From: Trichoplusia ni
Lineage: Eukaryota; Arthropoda; Insecta; Lepidoptera; Noctuidae
Direction of reading: 5' to 3'
Assembly (NCBI RefSeq): GCF_003590095.1
Contig: NC_039481.1
Coordinates: 13,113,895 to 13,177,894, forward strand
DNA length: 64,000 nucleotides
The position numbers were made by a program, and so were the translations under genes. This document shows, piece by piece, positions 36,791 through 47,404 of this stretch (position 1 is the first letter of the stretch; each line of letters opens with the position of its first letter). The notes under the pieces are model-generated. The model did no database searches and was not told the DNA's origin. It saw only the letters and a program-made list of their open reading frames with translations.

Positions 36791-37859
36791 GCGGGCTAGA
36801 ATACGAGGACTAGCTGTAAACTTTGACAAATTCCTTTTTGGCCATTTTTATGTATCGTATCGTATTCTGTTTCTATCATATACATTTTTCTTTGGGAAAT
36901 TCGCTGTTGCCCATTTTTAATGAGCATTGTAATTATTTTTATTTTCATTGATATTTTTTCTCGGATTAATATTACAATTTTCTGTAAGTATTGGTTAACT
37001 TTATTTTGACTAAGTACTTACTTGTGTCTAATTTAGTTGTATATGCAAAATTACAAAAACTTAAGGGTCACTCCAAAACGCGGTATAATTTTAGGTTTGC
37101 AAAAGTTATCGTTAAAATACAAGAATATCGTTAAAAATAACCTAACAAAAAACGATTTTTCAAAAAGTGCCTGACACAATCCACGTCACACGGATTACCA
37201 AATCCCGCGTACCAATGGACCCACGCCCACCTAAACATCGTTTACCAACATGTAATCATTAGCGAGCGCGTGTGAAAACAGGCAATTTTGTCGCAACGTC
37301 GCGCGACTATTGTGCCGCGCGCGCTCTTTGATTTGTCGCCAATATTAGTCGAATCGTTTGCGTTTGACTTACGTTTGCAAAATAATTGGCACTCTGTAAT
37401 TACATAGTGTTAGTTCTAATTACATTCGTCTCGTATTGATTTTGATTTGAGTTTCTTGATCTAAATGTGTTTATGTAGTTAATGTGGTTTTTTGTTTTCG
37501 AAGTCTTTGAAAGAGTGTGCTATTTTGGGATGGATTATGACATTAAGTTTGATTGGATTTATAGAGATCTAATAAAAATAAAAATAAGCTTACATAACAC
37601 AACTTTTATAATACTGAGTTTTTTTTTGAGGAGATGAATTGAACATAAGCTTTCAAATACGTTATTGCATGTCTTCAATCATTCGAAGAACTATGTCCAA
37701 AATTAGCATATTTGGGTAAATTATCAAGATTCCGATATTTCTCATTATCTTAGCTACTAGTGACTTGCAGATCGAACTGCACAGCCATATTAATTAGTGA
37801 GCAGGAAATACAAGTGACATAGCTTTAGCAAAATCCAATATATCGAAACTAAACGGTGA

Positions 37860-38030
37860 CCGCATTCATCCGTCCACTTGTCGGCGACAATGCGTCCGCG
37901 ATGTTGATCCACTAACCGGATTCGGCCGGCCCCCGCCGGATCGAGCCGGATCCGACCGGATTTCGGCGGATTTTAGACCGGTCACATTCGGATTTCGCTC
38001 CGATAGATACGCGCGGTCACCCGATGTCCA
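37860..38030. other. CpG-rich island with 10-bp CCGGAT repeat
   Basis: CCGGAT occurs at 37916, 37936, 37946 and 37956, the last three with exact 10-bp spacing, followed by related CGGCGGAT and ATTCGGAT. The block is much richer in CG than its surroundings and has no reading frame that resembles a protein. Confidence 0.7.
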
Positions 38031-41000
38031 TCCACCGTGTATTTAGCTACATTTCTAAGCGTATCGTGTTAGAATTTCAATTTTGTTTGCATACGGATTA
38101 GAATTTTGGAGTTTCAACGTGATATTCGATTTTGCATTAATGTTATGAGATGGTTACCGAATTCAGAGACACGGTGCTAGGAATATCTGTTATAACTAAG
38201 AACATGTTTGTATATTTTGATGAAAATAATTTGGTCGTTTGCTTCCAGTTGCTCAGCTCGTAAAATGATTCCGTTTAAGATTTGAATTAAACAGTTATAA
38301 AATATGAGACAATTTCGATTGAACCACAAATATTGGGACCGTGATGTGAGTTTAATAGTCGTTGAAGTTTATTTTCCCACGAGTTTTGGTCTTCGTAGTC
38401 CATATTTTATAGTGATATTTATAGTTGTATTCAGGCCCTAAATTTTACATATTATATTTTCTTTGATCGCGTAGTTTGCTCACAATGTAGGTACTTTTAG
38501 GGACCCCAATTTCTTTTACTGACCACTTAGAATGTCTATAAAGAATCCACCCTCACGTTTCAACCCCTAATGAGTATTATAAAACACAGTTGCCTATGAG
38601 CGAGGCGCGACACCGGAAGGGCTCAGGGCTGCGGCGAAAGAGTTGCCCGCCGGCGTACACTAATTGTCTAAGTGTATAATGAACTTGTTGGTGGCAACCC
38701 TAGAAGCCAACTTTGATATCAGGACGCAGCACACTGACGCTTACTTTGTTTTAATATCTTAGAGTTAAATTTTGTTTGACGAATGCTCTTGAGCGACACC
38801 CCTTAACAGATCAAACAGCTAGCAAATTTCAACCTTATTTCTTGTAGTTTAGATTTGAGTTTCGGTTGGTAATTTTTATAATATATTAAGGGGTATACGT
38901 CACCCTCGGTCTTTCAGCACGTATGTGTCGCATTGGTATTGTTTCGTCGGGTTAATTAGAAAATTGTGTCGAGCGAAAAATGGCGGAGTTCCAAAGAGAT
39001 GTAACTTCGATAGTTAGATTGAGAAATAATAAGTTGAGTGTTTTAATTAAAATATTTTAGACGGACTTATCTCAAGTTGGGTCTCATTAAAATTAGTTAA
39101 GTAGTAAAGTTTTTGTGCTTTTTGCTTTTGTTTGTAAGGTTTGTTTACGTAAGATAAATATAAATATATATAATATATTTTTAAATATATTTTTTTGTGT
39201 ATCAATATCCAATTAAATTCTATGCACTTTTCTAACTGCATAAAACAATGGAACGCCGGACTAGTTGTATACATACATAGTAATTATTTTACGGCCAAAA
39301 AGTAATAAAATTACTGCGAAAAGAATATATTTTTTGAAATTCAAAGTTTCTGTCCATTAGTTGAAATTAACGTAAACTATAACTAACGTGAACACTGTTA
39401 TATCAACTAATTTTTCCAATGAAGCAAAAGTGAAACCACTTTTCGAATAATGTCGGTGAAAACAAAGTTAAGCCGAGTATTTCTTCATTTCAAATGAAAT
39501 GTGACCTCTGGAACGAATTCCCTAATATATTTTTCCAAAACAATAATTATGCAGTTATTATCACAATTGTTCGACAGAAAATATTCTAAGAATCGAACGG
39601 GCACCCATCTCGGAAACAACGGTGCACAAAAACAGCAGACAGTTGTTCATTTGTTTTGACATTTGACAAAACTCATTGTTTTATTATAATACAAGATTTT
39701 ATGACATGGTCTATCGCATCGGGCGTTGACTAAAGCCTCGTTTGATCCAAAATAATGTTACTTTTACAAACCGTTATTGAAAACAAAAATGTTTATTGCG
39801 GTTATGAAGACATTTTGTCTGTTTGTTTGTTTGTTCGTTTGTCGGCGTTTATTGGCTTTAAAGGACATTGTTTTGTGTATTGTTTGCTACTATTTAGCTG
39901 ATAATGTTGGTGTTTGTTCTTCGAAGGATTTTAATGTTTCAGTTAGATGTTTACGACGTGAATTATACGGTGTGCGCGTGTCTTAAATAACGTTTTAAAT
40001 AAGAAATTGCTGTCCCGTTTTAGAATATACTTTTCTGATTTTTTGAGTAGACGGTAACAGGTATTGTATGTTCATTTTTGGAGACGTGTTTATATAGTGA
40101 TAGGGTGAATCATCATCATCAAAATACCTAAAAGGGTTTGTGGGTGGGTGTCGATTTTTATGAATTTAACGAAAATTCATAACAATATTCCTTTATTAAG
40201 AAGTGTGCTACTTATTAAGGGTATATATAACATTAACACAAGAATCAATTTTAAAACGTGACAAACTTTTATAGATACAAAACGAACCAGCATGAGACAT
40301 TTCAAGTGTCCAAACTCAAACATAATTCTAAACTCTCACATCTAATCCGACAAATGAGGTATCACTATCACCTTTAAAAACAAAAAACACGCGACGTTCA
40401 TTAGTTTATTAAAAAATCTATCTATAAATGAATTTTCGTAGTAATAATGCGAGCACTATGGAGATTGCCTCGGCGTCGTACGTTACAATGGACCATTATC
40501 ATTGGTAGGCCATTAACTGAGCGCATTCTTGCTGAAAAATAATAGATTCAGTAAAGTAACGTATAGGATATAGGATGCAGGAAGGACGGGTTCAACCGAA
40601 GTGACTGGAGTTAGCGGTGGATGGTTTTTTTGAGGAGTTTAAGCGTTTGTCACTTGGATAGTTCTAGTCAAAGTTGATGTAATTTATAGTGAAACGCTGT
40701 TGTTAGAACCCTATATTTTCATAAACGTGTGAATTGTTTTATCTAATTTTGTTGAGATGTAGTATTCACAAGTAACATTTCTATAATTCCAAATGTGGAA
40801 TGTACTACGCTTATGTGGAATGTACTGATATAAAGGGTTTTTCAGCACGTCTATAGCTGTAGGTCATATAAAGAATCGAGAAAGTTTCATAAAATTTTCA
40901 GCTGAATTTCTAGGCTTATATAAAAAGTTTTAATAAACATAGATTCATAGATCTTAGATTTTAAAGACCGATTTTAATAGTATAAGAATTGTTTACAGTG

Positions 41001-42254
41001 CATATTTTATTCAGTAATTTAAGGTTGAACATTAATCTTGGATCAATCCTAACAAACTTCGGTTAACCTACACATAATGAACCCGTCCTTTAAAAAAACA
41101 AACCATGATGGTATGTCGGGTGAAGTGTCATGGGAAATTTGCGTAAATTAAAATAGGAAGATGGGGCGAATAGGCTTAAAGCCTATATTGTGCTCACCCC
41201 GCTTTTGTCACCATTCGAAGCTCAACGGCATTGGAAGACTAACTAGCTAATACACCCCTCTCTTTTTATTTCAACGGGTTAGAGCGAGATGGAAGTATCC
41301 AGGTCATGTCTGCTGGCGGCTTTTGTTGCGGTGTTGAAAAATAAGTAATTAGGTGCGATGTATCTTTGTATCATATTTTTTATATCGCGTTATATACTCT
41401 TCTTGTAGGGTTTTAATTAATGTTATGTAATGTACATGTTGGGGGAGGCTTTAGTGCGAGGCGTTATGTAAGCATGTTATTAATGTGCTCTACCTAATTA
41501 CGAGTTTACAAAAAAGGTTTTTTTTACATCGGGCTGCTTTTTGTTATTTTTTATGTGACGCTGTTTTTTTTTTCTAATTAAGTTAATTTAATTTTAGACA
41601 TAGCTTATATTTTTGATAAGGAATATTTGATGTAAGCCTTACTTACTCTTTATAAAATTATGGGATAAAAGAAGGTAAAGGTAAGGCGCACTTTAAAAAC
41701 AATTTTACTTTTAATTTGGGACAAAAGCACAATAATAAACAAGATTTTTAATATTTTAATACCTTTGACTATCTCAATAGCACGGCAACTGCCAAAGTTG
41801 TTTTTATTTTAATATTTTTATTACTTTATTTTGTTACCCTAATACGATTCAACAATGTTTCTTGACAATAATCGTTAACTTTAAAAACATATCTTTCACG
41901 CTTTGTTTTATGATTATATTTTTATTATTTTATATTTTAGACTGTACAGAGTTATAAAGTCTTGTTTTTATATTTTTAGTGAAGGTTCTGATTTTTATTG
42001 TAGGCTCGTGTTGGTTTTTTTATAATTATTCTTAGTGTTAGCTACACCAAGAAGAAGTACCATTTAAGTTTAGTAATGTTGTGTTATTACATACTTTAGT
42101 AACTTATCAATTGAAAATCGATAATATTTGATCAGTTTAGCAGCCGGGGGCAATAATGGGAAGAGTACACCAACAAACATGGATAGTAAAATTCTCGTAA
42201 GAACGAAACGGATACTTTTGTTCTACAAACAAACATCTCTGTTTTTAATTAACT

Positions 42255-42402
42255 AAGGAAATTGGTCCTTGTGATGTAGGGTTTTCACAAACATTGAAGT
42301 CGCGAATACACCCAGATTCAAGACAAGCATTCGTGGACAAACGCCTGTCCAGTGTTTGGATTGAACCACGACTCGTGTGGTACGTTTGGCGTGGTATGGT
42401 TA
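42255..42402 (-). repeat. tRNA-derived SINE copy, reverse
   Basis: In reverse complement: ACCACGCCAAACG, GTTCAATCC, TTTGTCCACGAATGCTTGTC, TGAATCTGGGTGTATTCGCG and GTTTGTGAAAACCC, all landmarks of the SINE in order. Internally degenerate. Confidence 0.7.
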
Positions 42403-44188
42403 TAAATCTAGTGATAAATAGCAATGGGTTAATTAATAAAATGACCTCGTAGCACCAGGTAGGATATTGTAAGAAATAAACCTGTGTGTGAGACAATTAG
42501 GTATTGCGGAAGCGACGGCCACGTTTGGCGGTGCCTAGTAGTAGGACCGATCTACTGAGTAAAGCCCCAATAATGCGTATCTTGCGTGTACTTAATGACG
42601 TAGCACATAGCTTAGATCATTTTGTTCTTTGAGTGAGTTCAAAAAAAAACAATGTACAAAATATGTTACGGTCAATAATAAAACTGAAATTGTGGCCACA
42701 CTATTGAATTGGGGAATTCCTGTACCTAATGATAGTGATGATGAGTTAATAAATATATAAATCACTATAAATGTAGTTAATTAGGATATGTGTGTTCACA
42801 TGAGAATGTCACTAAAGTATCTCAGTTAATTTAATATTCTGTTGAAAAAAGGAGTTACATTTCGCACATTTTAATGATTCGTGAAACCAAATTTTATTAT
42901 TGAACTTTGTATTATAGGTACACATAAGGTATTTAGTTTTTACAAAAAAATTAAGTGACATCAATAAAGCATAATGATTGCAAAAAAAGCAATCACCTGT
43001 GTCGATAAAACGGACGGCAAACTGCTTTCGAAGCTTAACTTACGCGGCGCTTCGATAGATGGCGTTAGTAGTACGGTAAGATTTCAACTGTGTACTATTA
43101 ACTCATTTGGCTTCTTTAACGTTTTAGTTCACTTTTGGTTTGGCGTATTGCCGATATTGTATTAAGACTCAATGATAACAAGTTTTAATGTATTTTAAAG
43201 TGACATTGAATATATAGTTTTAATGCAAAAATAAAACAAAGTTGAAATTGACGAGATTTTAGATTTTGTTAATTTGGTTTGTATATTTAATGTCTCTTAA
43301 TTAAATACTCTTTCAATCTTGTTCTTGGTGAGAAACTTTGACTTAAGTATTGAGAAAAAAAACTTTAAAGAACACTTTAATAACATATAATATTATTAAA
43401 TACATATCTTCTACAGAAAATCTCATAAGTTAGTTAAAACTAAACATAAAACCGAACTTTAATTCAAAATAACAATTATTTTAAAGCCAACGTCTAGCGA
43501 AGCTTCAGCCCAATAACTATGTGAAGACAAAAGGATTTAATCATTAAATACCATTCTCTATTTCTAAGAACTATTGAGTTGAATCGCGGACACTTTAAGT
43601 GCTAATAAAGTTCCAACAAAGCTCTCGAACAAACTATGATTTTCGCTATAAAATGAAGAAATTACTCACACACAGGTCTCTTATTATTTTATTATCAAAG
43701 ACTTCATTTCTTAGAAGTACTTTTAGATCTTCAGTAAGACAAAAGGCAATCACGTATTTAAGCAACAGCTCTCGTAATCACGACTCTCTGGTAACATTTT
43801 AAGGTACAATTTATGTTATCAAGTTTTTGAGTTACGACTTTAAGTTTTATGTCAGTTGATAATGAAAAAGTCATTTTATGATTTGGGATAATGTTTACGA
43901 GCTTAATCCTAGGTACGGGGAACAATGGGGTGTCGTACGACGCCACGTCTATAAAACAATGATTCAAACCTTGTCCGATTCGCGCCGCGAAACGCCTATT
44001 TTACGACTGTCAGATATTTTCGATTAAAATTGTGAGAACTTGTGTCTTTGATCGATACTTAATGCTTTTTTAATAACACGTTGTTAAATATGAGTGCGTT
44101 TAAACGTTGGGGTTGTTTGTCTTTGTGTTTTTAGCGAGGAATTTTGACGGTAAGCTTACTTAGCTTACTTAGAGTTCACTTATTTAAA

Positions 44189-44232
44189 TTTATTATAATT
44201 TGAGGTACCTAGCCACTTCAAATTATAATAAA
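44189..44232. repeat. 15-bp perfect inverted repeat
   Basis: TTTATTATAATTTGA (44189-44203) and TCAAATTATAATAAA (44218-44232) around a 14-base loop. It is preceded at 44153-44172 by a tandem CTTACTTAG duplication. Confidence 0.75.
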
Positions 44233-44524
44233 AATAATATAGTAATAATAAGTCCTTCATGGTAAGAATCCTTTGAACTAAAGCAGGTTGATTATTTTAA
44301 GTAGTTAGGTTTAGATCTTTAGAGTTAAGTACACGAACTATAATTATCATTTTTGTTGTAAGCTTAAAGTGACTTTTAATAGTAGCCGGACCTAACTGTC
44401 GTAATACAGAGGATTACCTGATAAAGTTATGAGATGAGGAAAGACAAATCAGCCGGGTGACATAAACTCTCAAATTAATTGGTCACCAACAAATGTGTGA
44501 CCGTTGCAATAGTTGGTTAACCTC

Positions 44525-44690
44525 GATTTTTATTTGTTGCTATAGCGGCAACACGAATACAATATCTGTAAAAATTCAACTGTTTAGCTATCACGGTTCA
44601 CGAGATACAGCCTGGTGACGGACGGATAGACAGTAGAGCCTCATTAAAAAGGTTTCCTTTTTACGGTTTGGGTTCGTAACTCCTTAAAAT
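44525..44690 (-). repeat. Copy of the 'agggttccgtac' repeat, reverse
   Basis: TTTGTTGCTATAGCGGCAAC, GCTATCACGGTTCACGAGAT and ACAGCCTGGTGACGGACGGA are textbook landmarks of the family. The best-preserved central part in the window. Confidence 0.7.
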
Positions 44691-45649
44691 ATGCTTCATA
44701 GTGTAATAAATGTAAGCTGCTAAGTTAAAATACAGAGTTAGTCACTTTCCAACAAGAATACCTAGCTCAAAATACTTGTAGTATTTACTTAGGCTTATAA
44801 GAAGACTCTTCATTATTTGTGTATTTTGGTCGACCGAAAAAGCAAGTTCAAATTAAAACAAATATTAGGATCCAGAATATTATTTTGCTATCTAAGTTTA
44901 AGATCAAGCTAAATTTTTTGTTAAATATCATTTAAATTCAATTATAAACATATTAATACTCCAGAAATGTCAGAACTCTACAGAACATAACAAATTTTAT
45001 TAAGAAATCATAGGAATGTTTACCAGTCTAGTGATGTTATGACAAAACCTTAATTTAAAACATTCCCAACTTAAATCAATGGCCAAAAAACCTATTTGTA
45101 TTAACCCAATAAAGTAAATCTGTAAACACAACATTTTCAGACGATGTTATTATTATTTTACAAAAAAATAGTTCTTGAATAAATATCGAACGCCAATCCT
45201 AACTTTCCCATACTATTATTTCACACTAGGAATTACTCGTTTGTCTTAAAAAATAGGTAATAAAGAGCAGCCTACTTTGCTCTAACCCTGTTTTAGCCAA
45301 TGAGAACTAGCTGTATCAAAACATATGATAATCATAATTATGTCATTACAATGATAGTCATGTTTCATGCCATAACGACTGGGGTGGAGCTCGGCGGGAT
45401 TAAGTATTATCAAGAACATAAAACGACGTCCTCTAAACGTTTAACCAAACGGCAATAAAAATGTGCGACACAACCATTTATCCCTCAAAAGCTAATACGT
45501 TTTATTAGTAGGAAATATGATTCAGATTTCGCACAAAAAAGGTGATATTCAAACGTTCACTCGTGGCCTCTTTATATCAGCATTTATTTGGTCCACAACC
45601 AAATTCCACAATACAAGTGTGTAAAGTATTCTATTACTAGAGTTACATC

Positions 45650-46031
45650 ATGCATTGAGCCGCATTCAGTCGCTGACATGGCTCCGAACAGCTGCATGCC
45701 TGTTCCGCGCCACGGCACGCCGCTCCATTGTTGTGCGGGAGCGAGAGGCTCGCGCCCATTGTGAGCGCGAGCGAGACAACCACAGCGCCAGAGGAGGGGC
45801 GCAGGCTGTGCTCGCCGCCCGCTGATTGGCGCGCGCCATGCCGCCCTAAAACCCCACCCCCCGCGCTCCGATACCCACAAGGCCCCGGTACAGACTCGCC
45901 AGTCTATCGTCCGTCTTCGACGCGACACAATCACCTCCTCGTCTGTGCTCATTCACCGCATTGTGCCATACAACACTATAGAGCTAATGCTCTAACAGAA
46001 CTTACGACTTAGTAATTAAAGTTCAATCATT
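45650..46031 (+). promoter_or_regulatory. Dichaete promoter and 5' UTR, GC island with paired Sox sites
   Basis: A CpG-rich block starting at about 45660. It carries CCATTGTT (45725-45732) and CCATTGTG (45756-45763), 31 bp apart, plus GCATTGTG at 45958-45965. A CCAAT box reads ATTGG at 45825-45829 within GCTGATTGGC, shared with the Sox21a promoter. No TATA box is evident. The paired Sox sites suggest direct SoxB control, possibly autoregulation. Confidence 0.55.
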
Positions 46032-46760
46032 ATGTCGACATTGAGTCATCACCCTTACGCGTTCTCGATGCACCCGGGCATGCTGCCGGAGTACCCCAGC
46101 GTGCCACAGCCGCTGCCGGCCACCTCGCCGCAGTCCGAGGGACACATCAAGAGACCCATGAATGCGTTCATGGTGTGGTCGAGGCTGCAGAGGCGTCAAA
46201 TCGCCAAGGATAACCCAAAGATGCACAATTCTGAGATCTCGAAGAGACTCGGTGCAGAGTGGAAGTTGCTGTCAGAGATGCAGAAACGGCCGTTCATCGA
46301 CGAAGCAAAGAGACTGCGTGCTCTACACATGAAAGAGCACCCGGACTACAAGTACAGGCCGCGCAGGAAGCCCAAGCCCCCCACGTCTGGAGGAGCCCCC
46401 GGCGCCGGCGCCTTCGCCAGCTTCCCACTGCCGTACTTCGCAGGGCCGGCGCCCGGCGTGGGACACTTAGACGCGCTGTCATACCCCGCCGTGCCGCCGT
46501 ACTTCCCGCACCAGCTGGACCACCTGCAGTTCTCCAAGCTCATGGCGCCGGCGGAGAAGCTGCCGACGGTGTCGTCGTCGGCGGCGGCCGTGGTGTCCTC
46601 GTTCTACTCGTCGCTGTACACGTCGCCGGCGGCGCCGCCGAAGCCCTTCCCCTCGTCGCTGTTCCCGCAGTACGGCGCGGCGCCGGGCTCGCCGGTCTCG
46701 CCGCAGCAGCACAGCCCGCACGACGACCAGCTGCGGCGGCCCGTCTCCGTCATATATTGA
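46032..46760 (+). CDS. D: Dichaete orthologue (SoxB HMG-box transcription factor), intronless
   Basis: A nuclear HMG-box regulator; in flies Dichaete (fish-hook) controls segmentation and neural fate together with SoxNeuro and POU partners. It has 242 aa. The N-terminus is short and Pro-rich. The HMG box is at residues 38-113 (GHIKRPMNAFMVWSRLQRRQIAKDNPKMHNSEIS in two overlapping blocks; ALHMKEHPDYKYRPRRKPK at its end), essentially the fly sequence. The C-terminal half shares fly landmarks in order: a PPYF...LDHLQFSKL block, VSSFYSSLYTSP, and a terminal LRRPVSVIY matching the fly RRPVPVLY end. It is shorter than fly Dichaete (about 380 aa), lacking the long Gln/Ala tracts. The start is firm: an in-frame TAA at 46017-46019 precedes the ATG. 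Single-exon structure is expected for Dichaete. The C-terminal region is very GC-rich, which opens long spurious frames on both strands. Confidence 0.95.
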   Translation: MSTLSHHPYAFSMHPGMLPEYPSVPQPLPATSPQSEGHIKRPMNAFMVWSRLQRRQIAKDNPKMHNSEISKRLGAEWKLLSEMQKRPFIDEAKRLRALHMKEHPDYKYRPRRKPKPPTSGGAPGAGAFASFPLPYFAGPAPGVGHLDALSYPAVPPYFPHQLDHLQFSKLMAPAEKLPTVSSSAAAVVSSFYSSLYTSPAAPPKPFPSSLFPQYGAAPGSPVSPQQHSPHDDQLRRPVSVIY

Positions 46761-47404
46761 AGACCAACCTGCCTGCCTTGAGGGATGACCGTCCCTCGAG
46801 AGTCGGCAGCCCCGCAACAGACGGACCCAGCAGTTTAAGTGCTACAGACTGTGAACAACATTCTATGGACATTATTTATTTTCTAGAGTTACAATTGATG
46901 ATGTTAAGTGCGTCTCATATCAAGTGGCTTGTAAATATGTTAAGGTAGGCCCGAGATGGGGCGGATTGAGTTTAACTGTGATTTCTTTTGTTTTTGCGCC
47001 TATAAATATTTAAGGTAAAGTAGCGCCGAATCGTTAGATATGTGAAGTGAGATTGGTACCAAAAAGAGATTATTTTCTATAGGTGTCTCATGTAGCTGAA
47101 TAGTTAAGTCGTGTATTGTCAACCCTGAATTTTGTTTTAGTAATAACATAACGACCGTTTGTTGAGTTGTTTGTTTCTTACCTGAGTCGTCAGGGTTGTC
47201 TCGCTTTACTTTATCCATGTATAATTTATTTATTCGTTCAAAGTGTAGTTGTAAATTTAAGAACTAGTTGTCTTAATAATAAGTCATTAGTAGGTACATC
47301 TCAAAGTGTATATAATAGTGTATTAATTGAATTATCGATGTCAGTACCAACGATGTATTATAGTATTTGAGAAAATAACTTTGTTAAATGCCATACAAAA
47401 TAAA
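46761..47404 (+). other. Dichaete 3' UTR
   Basis: About 640 nt from the stop codon to the first good AATAAA. It contains two Pumilio-type motifs, TGTAAATA at 46930-46937 and TGTATATA at 47307-47314, and AU-rich ATTTATTTT stretches, suggesting post-transcriptional control. Confidence 0.6.
47399..47404 (+). terminator. Polyadenylation signal of Dichaete
   Basis: AATAAA in the context CATACAAAATAAACACTAAA, followed by a T-rich tract. It is the first canonical signal I see after the stop codon. Confidence 0.65.

Larger units (their letters stand above)
22071..45649. other. 23.6 kb gene-free interval upstream of Dichaete
   Basis: No supported gene on either strand. It holds four SINE copies, two hairpins, a LINE tail, one 'actagctgttgcc' repeat, one 'agggttccgtac' repeat and scattered GC-richer blocks (22370-22520, 24480-24830, 29150-29290, 31130-31260, 33220-33440, 34720-34850, 36640-36790, 37190-37340, 37860-38030, 38590-38720, 41160-41340). 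The rest is AT-rich sequence in which I see nothing specific. The size suggests Dichaete regulatory DNA. Confidence 0.6.

Noticed and set aside
46479..46817. 112-codon minus-strand frame over Dichaete
   Set aside because: Arg-run product typical of the complement of GC-rich codons; no start context or homology.
46259..46948. 229-codon frame overlapping Dichaete on the plus strand
   Set aside because: It is an alternative frame of a very GC-rich coding sequence where stops are rare; the product is Arg/Ala-rich with no domain, while the Dichaete frame has full HMG and C-terminal homology.
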